A stretch of DNA of 64,000 nt from a virus. Under the pieces are notes generated by a model. The model was not told the origin of the DNA. It did no database searches and worked only from the letters and a program-made list of their open reading frames with translations. The position numbers were made by a program, and so were the translations under genes. Positions 29,116 through 40,228 of the stretch are shown here, one piece after another. The first letter of the stretch is position 1; every line of letters begins with the position of its first letter. The DNA lies in the IMG/VR virus record IMGVR_UViG_3300044904_000102, positions 1-64,000 of that record; one strand, 5' to 3'.

Positions 29116-29565
29116 ATGATGACGCGAGAACAAGCCGTCGCGGTGGCCCGCAGTTTTTGCGGGACGCCGTATGTGCTCGGCGGCCACCTCAAGGGAGCGG
29201 GGGTGGACTGTGCGACCTTGCTCGCCGAGTACCTGATTGAAATCGGCGCTTCTGAGCGGGAGCCTTTGTCGGTTTATTCCCACGATTGGTTCCATCATGC
29301 CTCGGAAGAGCGATACAAGTACGCGCTTCTGAAGCACGCCCGCCAGGTGGTCGAGACGATCTGCCGCGGGACACCCGAAACGAGACCCGGCGACCTGGTT
29401 CTGTTCAAGGTGGCGCGCAGTCGGATCTACAACCACGGCGCGATCGTGACGGGTTGGCCCTACGGCGTTCACGCCTTCGACCCGAAAGTAAGCGAGGTGA
29501 ACCTGCTGCGGCACGCGTTGACGGTGCACACGGAGATGGCGATCTTCACGCCCTGGAGCGATTGA
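29116..29565 (+). CDS. NlpC/P60-type tail peptidase
   Basis: 149 residues. GTPYVLGGHLKGAGVDCATLLAEYL contains the catalytic Cys (C-x-T-L after GVD) of NlpC/P60 papain-like hydrolases; NHGAIVTGW supplies the His. Such proteins in tail modules cut peptidoglycan cross-links during DNA entry. Two possible starts, ATGATG at 29116/29119. Stop overlaps the next ATG (TGATG). Confidence 0.85.
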   Translation: MMTREQAVAVARSFCGTPYVLGGHLKGAGVDCATLLAEYLIEIGASEREPLSVYSHDWFHHASEERYKYALLKHARQVVETICRGTPETRPGDLVLFKVARSRIYNHGAIVTGWPYGVHAFDPKVSEVNLLRHALTVHTEMAIFTPWSD

Positions 29566-32500
29566 TGTTTGGCGGAAAGAATCAGGCGAGCACGCGGCCC
29601 ACGGCCCTCGGCACGATGCTTCAGGCATCGACCTACGGCCTGACCATCCCGGTTATCTATGGGATGACGCGCTCGCCGTTCCTGGCGATCTGGGCGGCTA
29701 ATCTGCGCCAGGGTCCGGGCGGCAAGAAGGGCAAAAAAGGGGGCAAGAAAGGCCAGGCCAATTACGTTGAGAACGTAGATTTCCTGATCGGACATAATCC
29801 GGTCATGGAGATACTTCAGGTGTGGGCGAACTCGACGAAGTACGGATTGGATTTCGTCGAGGTGGACTATGGCGGGACTCCTGCATCCTACACGATCGCG
29901 GATGCGAATTTCGTGGCCTTGATCGCCGTGACGGTCAGGGTCTATGGCTACATCGGGTTCAACGACTATGGGGGAAGCCCCAATGTTTCCCCCGATCCGT
30001 ATCTGTGGGTGCCGCTCTGGAACGAGTTGCAGGCCGGCCCGGATCCCGTGGACGGCATGGGATACCGATCCTGGCCATTCGTCTATCGCTGGCAGCCCAG
30101 CTACGGCAACACGTTCTACATCGACCCGGCACTCTACACAAGCAGCGTCCCTGGGATCGGCTCGATGAAGGTTTATTATGCCCGTACCAATTCAACGACC
30201 AGTTATCAGTTGCCGGCGGCGAAGCTGCGCCTATCGTTTGAAAACGTCCTGGGCTCGGGAGATGAATACGCGGGTTATTCCAGCGAGCAGATTCAATATC
30301 CATGGTATGCAGGCGCAGGCTCTCCGAACATCGACCTGGGCGGCGCCGGGGCGCTGCCGCTCATCAAGAGCGAGATACTTGGCAAGTGGGGCATCTACCC
30401 CTCCGGCGACGGGGACTTCGTCGATATGATTGCGGATATCATAAAGTCCGGGCAGAGTCAGGCGGCCATCGGCGGAGCGACCGGAGTCTCGCCGGTGCAG
30501 CGCGGCGTCAACTGTTACGACTTCCCGGGGGCCATCCAAAAGAAGCTGATATTTGACAGCCGGAATCTGGCCTCGAAGACTTACGACTTCGATCAGCCCA
30601 ACACTGCCGGGAATCTGCTCCTGCTCGTTGCCAACTGCTATGGGGGGGACGTGACAAGCGTTTCGGACTCGCTTGGCAATGCCGGGTGGACTCTGGCTGT
30701 AAACGTTGCTCCCTCCGGGTCGGACATGGGATCGATGTCCGTATGGTACTGCGAAAACTGCCTGGCTGGAGCGAACAGCGTGACGATAGACCCAATAATC
30801 GGGGGGGGAGGAAAAGGCGATTCATGGACCGCACTGATGGAGATAGCCGGGGTGGACACATTTGATGCCGTGGCCTCAGCCTCGGGAGCGCAGCCTGCGG
30901 TGTCCCTGACCACAACAAACGATCCCGGGAAGGTCGGCTTGATCTTCTCAGTCTCTCTCCAGTCAGCGCCCGTGATCAGCTTGCCGAGCCTGTGGCCGGT
31001 GATCGCCAGCATCCTCGATCAGCAATACACTTGCGGCTATTCCTGTCCGATGGTGCAGCAGCGCACCGTGACGACGCCCGGAACCTATGCCTTCCAATGG
31101 CCGAACGCCATGGCGGATATCCACTCGATGCTGATTTTAATCGCGTTCAAGGCCACGGTTCCGCCGACCTACGCGAAGGCCCTGCCGGATATCATCGACC
31201 GCACGATGCTCGACCTGACGCGCCAGCAATGCCGGGTCGGAGGATTGTGGGGATCGCTCACCATGGACTCGCAGCAGGCAGCCCGCGACTGGATCGACAC
31301 GCTTTGCCAGGCCGCAAACTGCGCACCCGTATGGTCCGGCTTCAAGCTTAAGCTCGTTCCGCGTAGCGAAGTGTCGGCGGCGGCAAACGGAGGGATTTAT
31401 TACTCGCCAACCGCGTCGGGGCCCGTGGCGAACCTTTCGACGGAAAACGGGGACTTCATCGCCGCAAGCGGCGAAACTCCAATCTCCGTGGTGCGCGCGG
31501 CGCGAACCGACGTCAACACGGTCTTGCAGATGCAGCACATCATCCGCAGCTCGGACTATGGGCAGGGCACGACGGCGGAGCCGGACGCGGCGGGGATCGC
31601 GCTTTACGGCGTGCGCAAGGGCGATCCGATAGTGAACAACGCCGTGCAGGATGTCGCCGTGGCGCGCGCGCTGCTGCGCATCGCCGTGCGGCGGCAGGGC
31701 TACGTTGAGAATCTGCTTTACAAGTTCACCCTGAACGCACGCTGGCAGTTGCTCGAAGCCATGGATCTGATCACGATCACCGACCCGCTCATGAACATCA
31801 ATCTGCTGCCAGTGCGGCTGACGAAGGCGGAGCAGAACGATCAAACGGAAATCGATTGCGAGGCGGAGCCCTTCGTCTATGGCATTCATGCGCCGCAGGC
31901 GATCACCATCATCGCTCCCAGCCCCTATTCGCCTACCACGGACGCCAGCGCCGGCAACGTCAACACGCCGGTGATCTTCGAGCCTGTGGCCCGCCTGTCG
32001 AACAATCTCAACCAGATATGGTGCGTCGTCTCCTCGCCAAACGCCAGCTATGGCGGCTGCCAGGTCTATGTCTCGACGGACGGCGGGGCATCCTACAAGC
32101 TGCTCGGCGTCTGCCAAGGGAACGCAACGACGGGCGTTTCGACGCTCGATTGGCCCGCAGCGGCGGATCCTGACACGACGAATGATCTTCCGCTCGATCT
32201 TACCGAATCGCTTGGCACGCTCGACAACTATGCGGTGTCGGACGAGGACAACTTCACCTATCCGTGCTGGATGGCCGGGGGCACGGCGCTGATTCCTTAC
32301 GAATTGATGGCGTACGCTCTGTGGACGCTGACCTCAACTTACAACTACACCCTGACGGCCACCGGCGGAGGCACGAACAAACTGCGGCGAGCCGTCTTCG
32401 GTGCACCCGGAGCGGCGGGCGTGGACCACCCTCTGGGTTCACGCTTCGCCTTCCTGGGCGCCCCGGACGGGATCCTGAAAATCTCCATGGATCCCAACTG

Positions 32501-32990
32501 GATCGGGAAGGCCCTGAAGTTCAAGTTCCCCTCGTTCAATACCTTCGGCGGCGGCATCCAATCCCTCTCCGATGCCGTGGCTTATAACTACACGCCGACC
32601 GGCTCGGGCAATTCGGCAAATCTGAACGCCTTGACCTACACGCAGACGCCGGCGAGCGCGTTGACGAACCCAACCCCGACGACGATCCACATGGCGGCCG
32701 TGGCGGAGGCTTTCCCGACCAACACGGCGAGCTATCAGGCGCGCACCTTCACGATCTCGGCGCCGGGAGCGCCAACGACTTACTACATTACTGTGGCGGA
32801 CGCCGGTTATATAGGAGATGCGGGCAGCGCGAGTCCTCTGACGGCTTACTGCGAAACATCGCAAGCGAAGATCGGCCTGGCCGGTTACGTCTTCATCGGA
32901 GCCATCCAGGCATTACCCGCGGGCGGGGGCAGCAATGTGATTCCTGGGGGTTTTCCACTTCCGACGGGGTTTCTGATTAACGGAGCTTAA
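29565..32990 (+). CDS. Large tail tip / central baseplate protein
   Basis: 1141 residues. N-terminal MFGGKNQAS and a Gly/Lys-rich loop ([15 protein letters not shown], about 47-62), then regions resembling phage tail tip proteins ([66 protein letters not shown]). A Cys-containing lectin-like stretch (about 300-500) and a beta-rich C-terminus follow. Equivalent to the last large tail-tip protein before the fibre genes. ATG 29565 is chosen over a far upstream in-frame start that lies within the peptidase gene. Confidence 0.7.
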   Translation: MFGGKNQASTRPTALGTMLQASTYGLTIPVIYGMTRSPFLAIWAANLRQGPGGKKGKKGGKKGQANYVENVDFLIGHNPVMEILQVWANSTKYGLDFVEVDYGGTPASYTIADANFVALIAVTVRVYGYIGFNDYGGSPNVSPDPYLWVPLWNELQAGPDPVDGMGYRSWPFVYRWQPSYGNTFYIDPALYTSSVPGIGSMKVYYARTNSTTSYQLPAAKLRLSFENVLGSGDEYAGYSSEQIQYPWYAGAGSPNIDLGGAGALPLIKSEILGKWGIYPSGDGDFVDMIADIIKSGQSQAAIGGATGVSPVQRGVNCYDFPGAIQKKLIFDSRNLASKTYDFDQPNTAGNLLLLVANCYGGDVTSVSDSLGNAGWTLAVNVAPSGSDMGSMSVWYCENCLAGANSVTIDPIIGGGGKGDSWTALMEIAGVDTFDAVASASGAQPAVSLTTTNDPGKVGLIFSVSLQSAPVISLPSLWPVIASILDQQYTCGYSCPMVQQRTVTTPGTYAFQWPNAMADIHSMLILIAFKATVPPTYAKALPDIIDRTMLDLTRQQCRVGGLWGSLTMDSQQAARDWIDTLCQAANCAPVWSGFKLKLVPRSEVSAAANGGIYYSPTASGPVANLSTENGDFIAASGETPISVVRAARTDVNTVLQMQHIIRSSDYGQGTTAEPDAAGIALYGVRKGDPIVNNAVQDVAVARALLRIAVRRQGYVENLLYKFTLNARWQLLEAMDLITITDPLMNINLLPVRLTKAEQNDQTEIDCEAEPFVYGIHAPQAITIIAPSPYSPTTDASAGNVNTPVIFEPVARLSNNLNQIWCVVSSPNASYGGCQVYVSTDGGASYKLLGVCQGNATTGVSTLDWPAAADPDTTNDLPLDLTESLGTLDNYAVSDEDNFTYPCWMAGGTALIPYELMAYALWTLTSTYNYTLTATGGGTNKLRRAVFGAPGAAGVDHPLGSRFAFLGAPDGILKISMDPNWIGKALKFKFPSFNTFGGGIQSLSDAVAYNYTPTGSGNSANLNALTYTQTPASALTNPTPTTIHMAAVAEAFPTNTASYQARTFTISAPGAPTTYYITVADAGYIGDAGSASPLTAYCETSQAKIGLAGYVFIGAIQALPAGGGSNVIPGGFPLPTGFLINGA

Positions 32991-33000
32991 CGAGAGCGCG

Positions 33001-35496
33001 ATGCCAACGGTTAATCCACTAATCAATCTCAACGACGCGACCCCGGCCGCGACGACAGGGAGCCGAAACGTCAACTGGCAAGCCGACGCTTCGAATCCGC
33101 GGAATGTCTCGGCAGAGTCCCCGAACTGGGGCTCGGTCAACCCGCAGACCGGAGCGACATACACCATCGATGAGAGCGACCGCGGCAAGCTGGTCGTTTT
33201 CTCGCACGGGCCCACCGTGGCTGCGCTACTGACGGCCGCCGCGACGCTGGGGGCGGAGTTCCTGTGCGGAGTCGAGAACATCGGCACAGGCTCCGTGACC
33301 ATCACTCCGGCCGCGGGCACGATCGACGGAGCGGCAACGCTGGTGCTGGCGGCGGGTTCGAGCGCGCTGATCTTCTCGGACGGGGCGAACTTCTTCACGG
33401 TACGCGGTGGCGGCGGCGGCGGCTCGACGGGCCCGACCGGCCCGACCGGGCCCACCGGACCGCAAGGTGCCGGCATTCAGGCGGTCTTGATTCAATCGGC
33501 CAGCGTGGATACCGGGGGTGGCAGCGGGAATCCAGAATCCGTGGCCTTTGGTTCTAATAACTCAGCTGGCAACATGATTTTAGCGATGGCGAACGTAAAT
33601 ATGTTCTTCCCCGGCGGGCCGACCTTCCCGTTGCCGACAGACACTCAGGGGAATACTTACGTGAACCTGGGCACGATGAACGCTGGCGCGGTGGGTTTTC
33701 AGGGGACTGTCTGGGCCGCCTTCAACATCAAGGCTGGTGCGAACACTGTCACGCAGCCCAACGGAGTGCTGAACGGGGACTTCGCCTTCACGGTGGCCGA
33801 ATACAACGGCGTGAACGCCTTTGACCTTTTCGTGGATTGCACGGCGACGCGACCGGCTGCTTCGATCGTGCCGACGAACGCGAAGGACCTGATCGTCGCC
33901 ATCGGGGGCGGCACGGGCCTGGCCACGATCACGGACACGAGCGGGTGGGACTGCAAGGTGCTCACCGGCGGGCTGCAAGCCGTCGCGGAGGTTTCCGTAA
34001 CGGCCCTTGGCACCTACAGCGACACGGTGACCATAAACGGAGCTACGCCAAACGCCTTCGGAATATTGGCGCTCAAACTGTCGGCGGGCCAGCAAGGAGT
34101 TCCTGGACCAACGGGGCCCACCGGGGCAACTGGCGCAACTGGTGCAGGCGGCTCGACCGGCTCGACCGGCTCGACCGGCTCGACCGGCGCCACCGGCCCC
34201 ACGGGCCCCACGGGCCCGACTGGACCTGGCGGTGATACCGGACCCGCGGGCCTGACAGGCGGTATTGGCCCTACCGGCCCCACCGGACCAACAGGGCCCA
34301 CGGGAGCCACGGGCGCAGCCTCGACCGTTCCTGGGCCTACGGGCAACACTGGTGCCGTTGGTCCCACAGGACCCATTGGTCCAACAGGCGCCACAGGGGA
34401 TCAAGGCAACGCGGGTTCGACCGGAGGAGGAGCGGTCGAGATTTTCTCGAAAACATACTACACCTCGACGCAGCGTGCCTTTGGCTCAGACTACGAGAAC
34501 ACGAGCGGCTACGGGAAGATCATCGTTGGCGTGTATCCAGCAGGCGCTGGGGTTCCGGTAGTGTCTTGCTACGTTCAGAAGGCGGGTTCCTACGTCAACC
34601 ATGCGGGCCTCGTGAATGCGGCCAACATGGTCAGCTCGTACAGCTCTGGGGCGTCCTCTTATTACTATGACTTCATGTTTTGTGTTCCTAACAACTGTTA
34701 CTATACGGTGCAGTACTCCGGGGCCACGGCTCCCACACTCGCTTCTTGGGTGGAACTCACGTGTTCTGGCGCCTCGGTGAACAACGGCGCGATTTCCGGC
34801 TTGACCGATGTGGGAGGGTCGCGGGGATTCGGTGGCGGGAGCGGAAGCGCGACCAACGTCAGAACCAACTCGTCCGGATCTGCGCTTCTTATTTGCGCGA
34901 TCTTCCAAACCAACGCGAACGCCAGCGGCATACCCTGCGTTTATACCTGCTATTGCGACAACGCCGCCGCCCCGACCACGCCGGTCTATGCCATCACCGC
35001 CGTCCCCACCGCCAGCTACTTCACGACGGTTTGGATGCTGGTGCCGAACGGGTACAAATATCAGATTACGGAAGTTGCCAACGTCTCGTATCCGCCCGCC
35101 ATCATCCACTGGTACGAGTTCGTGATGCCGTTCAACGCTGTGCAGTCATCCGACCTGGCGACAGCACCGGCTCAAAGGGTCCTCTGCGTGACAAACGTAG
35201 GTAGTAACACCCTGATTCAGTATCCCACCTATCTTAACAACCAGTTGAAGGATCTGTTCGTCAGCGTGACGATGGCTCAGACTGCTACGAGTAACGCTTG
35301 GGCTAATAGTAGTGCTATGGTGGGGTACAACTCTAGTTTTGTGCCTGTTCAATCGATGGAGTGGATTATGGATTCGCATCCCAGCACCGCCACGGCGGCG
35401 TCTCTTATTTGGTCGATGCTTTACGAGTTTTACTGGATGGGGTACCAAAGTGGTTCCGTCACGCTGTCCCACTGGTTCGAGTACCAACTTTCTTGA
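33001..35496 (+). CDS. Tail fibre with collagen-like repeats
   Basis: 831 residues. N-terminal ~140 residues beta-rich, including a stretch typical of phage fibre heads ([38 protein letters not shown]); short collagen segment (about 141-157); beta domain (160-365); long Gly-X-Y region rich in GPTGPTG and STGSTG (about 368-480); C-terminal domain (about 485-831) rich in Tyr, Ser and Asn, likely receptor-binding. Position after the tail tip supports a tail fibre. Trimer formation is expected from collagen repeats. Confidence 0.75.
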   Translation: MPTVNPLINLNDATPAATTGSRNVNWQADASNPRNVSAESPNWGSVNPQTGATYTIDESDRGKLVVFSHGPTVAALLTAAATLGAEFLCGVENIGTGSVTITPAAGTIDGAATLVLAAGSSALIFSDGANFFTVRGGGGGGSTGPTGPTGPTGPQGAGIQAVLIQSASVDTGGGSGNPESVAFGSNNSAGNMILAMANVNMFFPGGPTFPLPTDTQGNTYVNLGTMNAGAVGFQGTVWAAFNIKAGANTVTQPNGVLNGDFAFTVAEYNGVNAFDLFVDCTATRPAASIVPTNAKDLIVAIGGGTGLATITDTSGWDCKVLTGGLQAVAEVSVTALGTYSDTVTINGATPNAFGILALKLSAGQQGVPGPTGPTGATGATGAGGSTGSTGSTGSTGATGPTGPTGPTGPGGDTGPAGLTGGIGPTGPTGPTGPTGATGAASTVPGPTGNTGAVGPTGPIGPTGATGDQGNAGSTGGGAVEIFSKTYYTSTQRAFGSDYENTSGYGKIIVGVYPAGAGVPVVSCYVQKAGSYVNHAGLVNAANMVSSYSSGASSYYYDFMFCVPNNCYYTVQYSGATAPTLASWVELTCSGASVNNGAISGLTDVGGSRGFGGGSGSATNVRTNSSGSALLICAIFQTNANASGIPCVYTCYCDNAAAPTTPVYAITAVPTASYFTTVWMLVPNGYKYQITEVANVSYPPAIIHWYEFVMPFNAVQSSDLATAPAQRVLCVTNVGSNTLIQYPTYLNNQLKDLFVSVTMAQTATSNAWANSSAMVGYNSSFVPVQSMEWIMDSHPSTATAASLIWSMLYEFYWMGYQSGSVTLSHWFEYQLS

Positions 35497-35504
35497 GGAT
35501 TGTC

Positions 35505-36698
35505 ATGAGCGTATGCCTAAACATGATCGTGCGAAACGAGGCACCGCGTATCGCGCGCGCGCTTGCTTCGGTGCGCCCTCTGATCGACGGATGGGTGATC
35601 GTAGACACTGGCTCGACGGACGGCACGCAGAAGTTGGTGACAGATTTTCTGGCCGAGTTGCCCGGGGCGCTTTACGAAGAGCCGTGGCAAGATTTCGAGA
35701 CAAATAGAAATTCGGCGCTTGCGAACGCGAAAGCCTTTGCCGGGCCGGATGATTTCATTTTGTTCATGGACGCGGACGATGTCCTTGTGAGCGTTGATCC
35801 CGAGCCCGTGTTCACGCGAGGGCCGGGAGCGGACTGCTACGAAATCGAGGAGCATGACGCTAACCTGCGATTTTGGAGACCGTGCATCGTGCGCGCCTCG
35901 CTGCCCTGGCGCTGGGTGGGCAAGACCCATGAGTGCCTATGCTGCGATGCGGCGACGCGGACCGAACGGTTGCGTGGCATCTACCGGCAACGGGGATCCA
36001 AGACGCCGGAGCAAAGCCGCGCCAAGCTCGAGCGGGATCTTTCCATCCTGACGGAAGCCGTGCTCCTCGCGCCGCAGGACGCGCGCTCGCGATTCTATCT
36101 CGCGCAGACCTACAAGGACCTGGGGCAGCGCGAGGCAGCCTTGATAAACTACGAGGCGCGGGTGCGCATGCCAGGCTGGGAAGAAGAAAGCTGGTGGGCG
36201 CAATACGAGACGGCCATACTGCTCGAGCAGCTTCAAAGACCAGCGGCGGAAGTTCTGATGGGATATCTGGGCTGTTATGAGCGGCGACCGACGCGGGCGG
36301 AGCCGCTGGTACAGACGGCGCGTTATTGCCGGGTGGCGAAAATGCACCACGCGGCGCTGCTATTCTCGCAGCAGGCCATCCAGATCAAGCGTCCCGCCGA
36401 CCGGCTCTTCGTGGATGAAAATGTTTATCAGTGGCGGGCGCTGGACGAGTTCTCGATCAACGCTTACTGGTCCGGGCTTTACCAATCATCGGCGGCGACC
36501 TGTCGAATGCTTTTGGGCGGGATCGCTCCGGAGAGCGAGCACGGGCGAATCGCTCAAAACCTGAAGTTTGCCGAGGATCGGCTGCGCGAGCGAGCGCTCG
36601 TGACGGGGCATGACAGGGCGGCCACGTTGTCTAAATCGGGGCTCCCGGAGGCTCCAAAGGGTATCGCGGCGGGGGAGCCTCCCGCGAGCGGAATTTAG
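35505..36698 (+). CDS. GT2 glycosyltransferase with TPR-like C-terminal half
   Basis: 397 residues from ATG 35505. N-terminal GT-A family 2: SVCLNMIVRNEAPRIARALASV, WVIVDTGSTDGTQ, DFILFMDADDVLV (DxD). The second half has tetratricopeptide-like helical pairs (ARSRFYLAQTYKDLGQREAALINYEAR). This domain pair is common in phages beside tail fibres and in bacterial surface glycosylation. Possibly glycosylates the adjacent fibre or host receptor; acceptor unknown. Confidence 0.82.
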   Translation: MSVCLNMIVRNEAPRIARALASVRPLIDGWVIVDTGSTDGTQKLVTDFLAELPGALYEEPWQDFETNRNSALANAKAFAGPDDFILFMDADDVLVSVDPEPVFTRGPGADCYEIEEHDANLRFWRPCIVRASLPWRWVGKTHECLCCDAATRTERLRGIYRQRGSKTPEQSRAKLERDLSILTEAVLLAPQDARSRFYLAQTYKDLGQREAALINYEARVRMPGWEEESWWAQYETAILLEQLQRPAAEVLMGYLGCYERRPTRAEPLVQTARYCRVAKMHHAALLFSQQAIQIKRPADRLFVDENVYQWRALDEFSINAYWSGLYQSSAATCRMLLGGIAPESEHGRIAQNLKFAEDRLRERALVTGHDRAATLSKSGLPEAPKGIAAGEPPASGI

Positions 36699-36724
36699 CG
36701 CGTGGCGCGGCGCGCCTATGGGCT

Positions 36725-37375
36725 TCATGTTGGCAGTTCCGGGACGTAAATGATCTTATCTTTGGTTGCGATGGCAAAATGATCAGATTTGCTGTGATCT
36801 CCGGCTCTCGTGCGGAAGTGGACGCCACCGCCCATCTTGACGTAGCCAGCGCGGACTTCAATTTTCAGGATACCTGCTTCCCGCAAGATCACCAGATCGC
36901 AAGGGGCATTTGGACTCATCGCGCGATAAACAGCAAAACCCCTGGTCATCAGATCCACTGCCACACGCAATTCGGAAACGGATCCCGAAGTCGATGTCGA
37001 GAGCCCTGGATACAGAGGCTTAAGATTGGAGTGAGAGCGCGTGTTGCCACGACAAGTGGCACTGCAATATTCCGCTCGGGGAGTGCCGATGAATTCATTT
37101 CCGCAACCTGCACATTTTCGTGTAATCAGGCGTTTTTGATAGATCCTCTGTTTCGATTGTTCCTCGGTGGGGATAGGGCAGCGTGGGACCCTTGGGTGAA
37201 GAACGCTATACAATTCCCTCTTGCGCTTATTCCTTGCGATCTGCGCGTTCCTCCTACATCTAAGGCTACAGTATTTGACACTGCAACAGCCTCGACTGTA
37301 CGAACCCCGCGAAGCTGGGATTGGACTCTTGCAACGTGCACAAAATCGGGAATGGCTTACAATAGGTGCGGTCAT
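36725..37375 (-). CDS. Putative homing endonuclease, zinc fingers plus PD-(D/E)xK-like domain
   Basis: 216 residues on the minus strand between a glycosyltransferase and a membrane-protein gene. Two Cys clusters (FCARCKSP...CCSVKYCSLRC and KCAGCGNEF...YCSATC) are treble-clef/zinc-finger like; the C-terminal domain SELRVAVDLMTRGFAVYRA, CDLVIL, LKIEVRAG fits a PD-(D/E)xK nuclease. ATG 37375 is preferred to 37426 because GGAG precedes it by six bases. Antisense, AT-richer than its neighbours and wedged between phage genes, it looks like a free-standing mobile endonuclease. Confidence 0.7.
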   Translation of the reverse strand: MTAPIVSHSRFCARCKSPIPASRGSYSRGCCSVKYCSLRCRRNAQIARNKRKRELYSVLHPRVPRCPIPTEEQSKQRIYQKRLITRKCAGCGNEFIGTPRAEYCSATCRGNTRSHSNLKPLYPGLSTSTSGSVSELRVAVDLMTRGFAVYRAMSPNAPCDLVILREAGILKIEVRAGYVKMGGGVHFRTRAGDHSKSDHFAIATKDKIIYVPELPT

Positions 37376-37476
37376 GGGCTGCTCCTTCAGTCTGTGACTT
37401 GGGCCTGTGGGAGCGGCAGCTCTCATGGGCCCTATAAATATGATACTAGCCCTCTTTTCCGGGGTGAGACAGAGCC

Positions 37477-37959
37477 ATGACCTTCAAACACTTCTTGCGG
37501 CGCGTGGATTTCATCACCAATGATGCCTTCAGACTGATCGGTGATTTCATAAATGTAGTGACGGGCGACATGCTCTTCGAGATATTCGCCTGGTTTGCGG
37601 TCTTCGTGATCGTGATCGGAACAGTCCTTCGCTCTTCCGCACACAACATGCCCGTATCGCAGCAGGGCGGCATGGCCCAGGCAATGCAGATAGGCGCGAT
37701 GACCGCGCGCGAGGAGGAATACGAGAAGCGACTCGACAGGGTTGACGCGGAGATCGACACGCTCAGAGCGGCCGACGATGCGATCCGGGTTGCGCATGCG
37801 AGCCTGGCCGCGGGGCAGAAAGAAATCGAGAAAACGCTTGATCGGCTGACCGGCGCGATTCTGCTGGGCGTCCTTGCCGTCTTCGGACGCCTGGGGCATT
37901 CCATCTGGACGCAGATCCTCGACAAGCGCAGACAACGCGGCAGGTCGCGCAACACATGA
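37477..37959 (+). CDS. Membrane protein with coiled coil (lysis region)
   Basis: 160 residues from ATG 37477. Hydrophobic segment LFEIFAWFAVFVIVIGTVL (about 32-50), a charged coiled coil (REEEYEKRLDRVDAEIDTL, QKEIEKTLDRL), and a second hydrophobic stretch GAILLGVLAVFGRLGHSIW near the end. Located at the start of the lysis-like region; may be holin-associated or spanin-like, but neither is proven by sequence. Confidence 0.5.
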   Translation: MTFKHFLRRVDFITNDAFRLIGDFINVVTGDMLFEIFAWFAVFVIVIGTVLRSSAHNMPVSQQGGMAQAMQIGAMTAREEEYEKRLDRVDAEIDTLRAADDAIRVAHASLAAGQKEIEKTLDRLTGAILLGVLAVFGRLGHSIWTQILDKRRQRGRSRNT

Positions 37960-37976
37960 ACGCCGGAGGATGACGC

Positions 37977-38237
37977 ATGGGATTCTCGCTCAAGACGATA
38001 ACCGACAAATTGCAGGGAAGGACGACGATGTTCCTCGTCGCCTTCTTCGGCATGGGTCATGCGCTCGCCTTCCTGCACCGGCTCGACACCACATATATCA
38101 CGTTTCTAACGGTCTTCATGGGATATGTGGTCGGCAAGGGATATTCCGATGATAAGCACGAACAGAACATGGCCCTGATCAACCAGCAGGGCGGGCCTCC
38201 AATTGGCGGCCAGCCACCAGGCGGGGTGAATCCATGA
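37977..38237 (+). CDS. Putative holin
   Basis: 86 residues with two closely spaced hydrophobic segments (MFLVAFFGMGHALAFL, YITFLTVFMGYVVG) and a polar Gly/Pro-rich C-terminus. Size, topology and position directly before a putative cell-wall enzyme fit a holin. The stop overlaps the next start (ATGA). Confidence 0.6.
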   Translation: MGFSLKTITDKLQGRTTMFLVAFFGMGHALAFLHRLDTTYITFLTVFMGYVVGKGYSDDKHEQNMALINQQGGPPIGGQPPGGVNP

Positions 38238-38737
38238 ACCTGCAATTGAAGCGATGCGAACGAAGCGAGGACGACAAGGCGACCATCGGCAATCTCTTTG
38301 TGGACGGCACTCGAGAGTGCTGGACGCTGGAAGACAAGGTGCGGGAGATTCTCAACCAGCCAGTCGAGACCTGGAAGATCGCCGGCGTGACGGCTATTCC
38401 CTGCGGCATATTTCCGGTCGTGATCGATTTCTCGCCGAAGTTCAACCGCATGATGCTGCACATCCTGAACGTGCCCGGCTTCTCCGGAGTCCGCATCCAC
38501 AGCGGCAACAGGGACACAGACACGGAAGGCTGTGTGCTGGTCGGGCAAATGCATCCCGGGCACGTGGATTTCATCGGCGGTTCGCGCTTGGCGCTCGACG
38601 CCCTGACGCGAAAGATTGAGCCGGTCCTAGGCCTGGAGCGGCGCATTGTGAACGCGGACGGCTTTGTGCTAGAGTATGACCAAGTCAGACCGCCGCAGGA
38701 CGTGGTGATCTCGATCACGAACGAATTCACGATCTGA
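38234..38737 (+). CDS. DUF5675-family protein, candidate cell-wall enzyme
   Basis: 167 residues. The motif GVRIHSGNRDTDTEGCVLVG resembles the H-x-G...GC signature of L,D-transpeptidase-like folds, and the family DUF5675 is often encoded beside phage holins. A role in peptidoglycan cutting or processing is inferred. No classical muramidase or amidase is seen elsewhere in the lysis region, so this may be the endolysin-like protein. Confidence 0.6.
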   Translation: MNLQLKRCERSEDDKATIGNLFVDGTRECWTLEDKVREILNQPVETWKIAGVTAIPCGIFPVVIDFSPKFNRMMLHILNVPGFSGVRIHSGNRDTDTEGCVLVGQMHPGHVDFIGGSRLALDALTRKIEPVLGLERRIVNADGFVLEYDQVRPPQDVVISITNEFTI

Positions 38738-38745
38738 GGTAAGTC

Positions 38746-39516
38746 ATGAGCACCGGTACCGCCCTTCCGACTCCGCCCAAGGTGGTGGTGAACGAAGCGC
38801 AGGTCATAGAGAAAGACATCAAAGTGGCCTGGGCGTTTGGCGTTTCGCATCTCATGTTGATAGGCCTGCTGGCGCTGGCGCTGGTGGGCTGCTGCTTACT
38901 GTGGGCGAGCAAGTCGGCTGATCGGGCAGACGCACGGGCCGCCCTTGCGAATGCCCTGTCTGCGCAGAAGGACAAAGATAACGTCGCGATCCAGAAGACA
39001 AACGCTGACATTCAGGCGCAGTGGGCGCGCGACAGGGCCGAGCTTCAAGGCGAGGTTTCCTCGCTGGCTTCCGCCGTCGCGAAGCGGGACAACACTTTCC
39101 AGCAGCACGCGACAACCATCCCGAATCTTGCTCCTCCAGCCCTGGCGCTGGAATGGGGGAAGGCGGCCGGCGAGCCGGCGCCAAGCGTGGACGTGTCAGG
39201 AAACGCCATCGTGCCCTTGCCCTTGGCGCAGAAGAGCGTGATCGCCCTCGAGCTGGTGCCCGTGCTTCAGCAGGATAAGAAAGACCTGCAAGCGGCCGCC
39301 GGGAAAGATGCGCAAATCATATCGAACGATTCCGCCGCGCTCGGCAAAGAACAGGCCGCCCATGTTTCCGACAACGGCGCCTGCACGGCGGACAAGAACA
39401 CCCTGAAAGCCGACCTGGAGCAAGTGAAGGCGGATGCGCGCAAGAGCAAGATCCGTTGGTTCCTATACGGAGTGGGCGCCGGCATCGGGGCCACCATCGC
39501 GTTCGTCCTGAGATGA
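38746..39516 (+). CDS. Membrane-anchored coiled-coil protein (spanin-like)
   Basis: 256 residues. One N-terminal transmembrane segment (VSHLMLIGLLALALVGCCLLW, about 29-50), a long Ala/Lys/Gln-rich periplasmic-type coiled coil, and a short hydrophobic C-terminus WFLYGVGAGIGATIAFVL. Organisation recalls inner-membrane spanins but two membrane segments are visible. Follows the putative cell-wall enzyme. Confidence 0.5.
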   Translation: MSTGTALPTPPKVVVNEAQVIEKDIKVAWAFGVSHLMLIGLLALALVGCCLLWASKSADRADARAALANALSAQKDKDNVAIQKTNADIQAQWARDRAELQGEVSSLASAVAKRDNTFQQHATTIPNLAPPALALEWGKAAGEPAPSVDVSGNAIVPLPLAQKSVIALELVPVLQQDKKDLQAAAGKDAQIISNDSAALGKEQAAHVSDNGACTADKNTLKADLEQVKADARKSKIRWFLYGVGAGIGATIAFVLR

Positions 39517-39562
39517 TTCGCCGCGCGCAGGCGCGGGAGAACGGAAGAAGGAGCCGGGAATC

Positions 39563-40138
39563 ATGGTGATCGCCGTGATAAGGAACGACCAGTGGCAGCG
39601 CCTTCTCGATCGGCTCGACAGGCTCGCCAAGCTCGCCCAAGAAACCCTTGAGGTCAACAAGGCCATCCTGAAGGCTCTGACCGAGCCGAACAGGATCGCC
39701 AGCATCCGGTTCGGTGGAGGAAAAACCAACATGTCTCTTACTTTGCCAGTCGGGCAAACCGACAAATATTATCTGACCCTGCAGGACGCCGCGGGAGATT
39801 ATCTGACCGCGCTCGATCCCGGGGAAACCGTGGCGGTCGTGTCTGCAGACCCCGCAACGATTCTCATCACGCCGGATGCAACGCCGGCGCAGGACCCTGA
39901 TCAGGGCGCTCCGGCCACCGTGGCCAGCGGAACGATCAGCATCCCGATTCCGCCTGGCGCGCCCAACAAGCCGATCACGATCACGGCCACCTTCACGCTT
40001 TCGGATGGCACGACCGTGGACGCGACGGTGAGCGACACCGTGACGGCCTCGAACGCAGGCGGCCGCAAGGCCGGGATCCTGTTCGGGACGCCGACGCCGT
40101 TGCAAAGCTCTTCGGCGAACGTCCCGCCCGCAGCCTGA
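39563..40138 (+). CDS. Ig-like beta-sandwich protein
   Basis: 191 residues. The first 45 residues are amphipathic helix (LLDRLDRLAKLAQETLEVNKAIL); the rest is beta-rich (NMSLTLPVGQTDKYYLTLQDAAG, PITITATFTLSDGTTVDATVSDTVTA) and reads as one Ig-like or BIG2-type domain. No signal peptide. Possibly a virion decoration or accessory protein; function not known. Confidence 0.55.
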   Translation: MVIAVIRNDQWQRLLDRLDRLAKLAQETLEVNKAILKALTEPNRIASIRFGGGKTNMSLTLPVGQTDKYYLTLQDAAGDYLTALDPGETVAVVSADPATILITPDATPAQDPDQGAPATVASGTISIPIPPGAPNKPITITATFTLSDGTTVDATVSDTVTASNAGGRKAGILFGTPTPLQSSSANVPPAA

Positions 40139-40228
40139 TCGGGAAGTTCAACCGCGAAACGGCACGCGAGATCGAGCCGCGACACTCCGGAGAGACGGAG
40201 GCAAATTCTCGCAATGAAGGAGCTCGAC

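Noticed and set aside
36701-36717. 16-base GC-rich string shared with about 58224-58240
   Set aside because: Simple GC-alternating sequence in a GC-rich genome; no extended similarity on either side.
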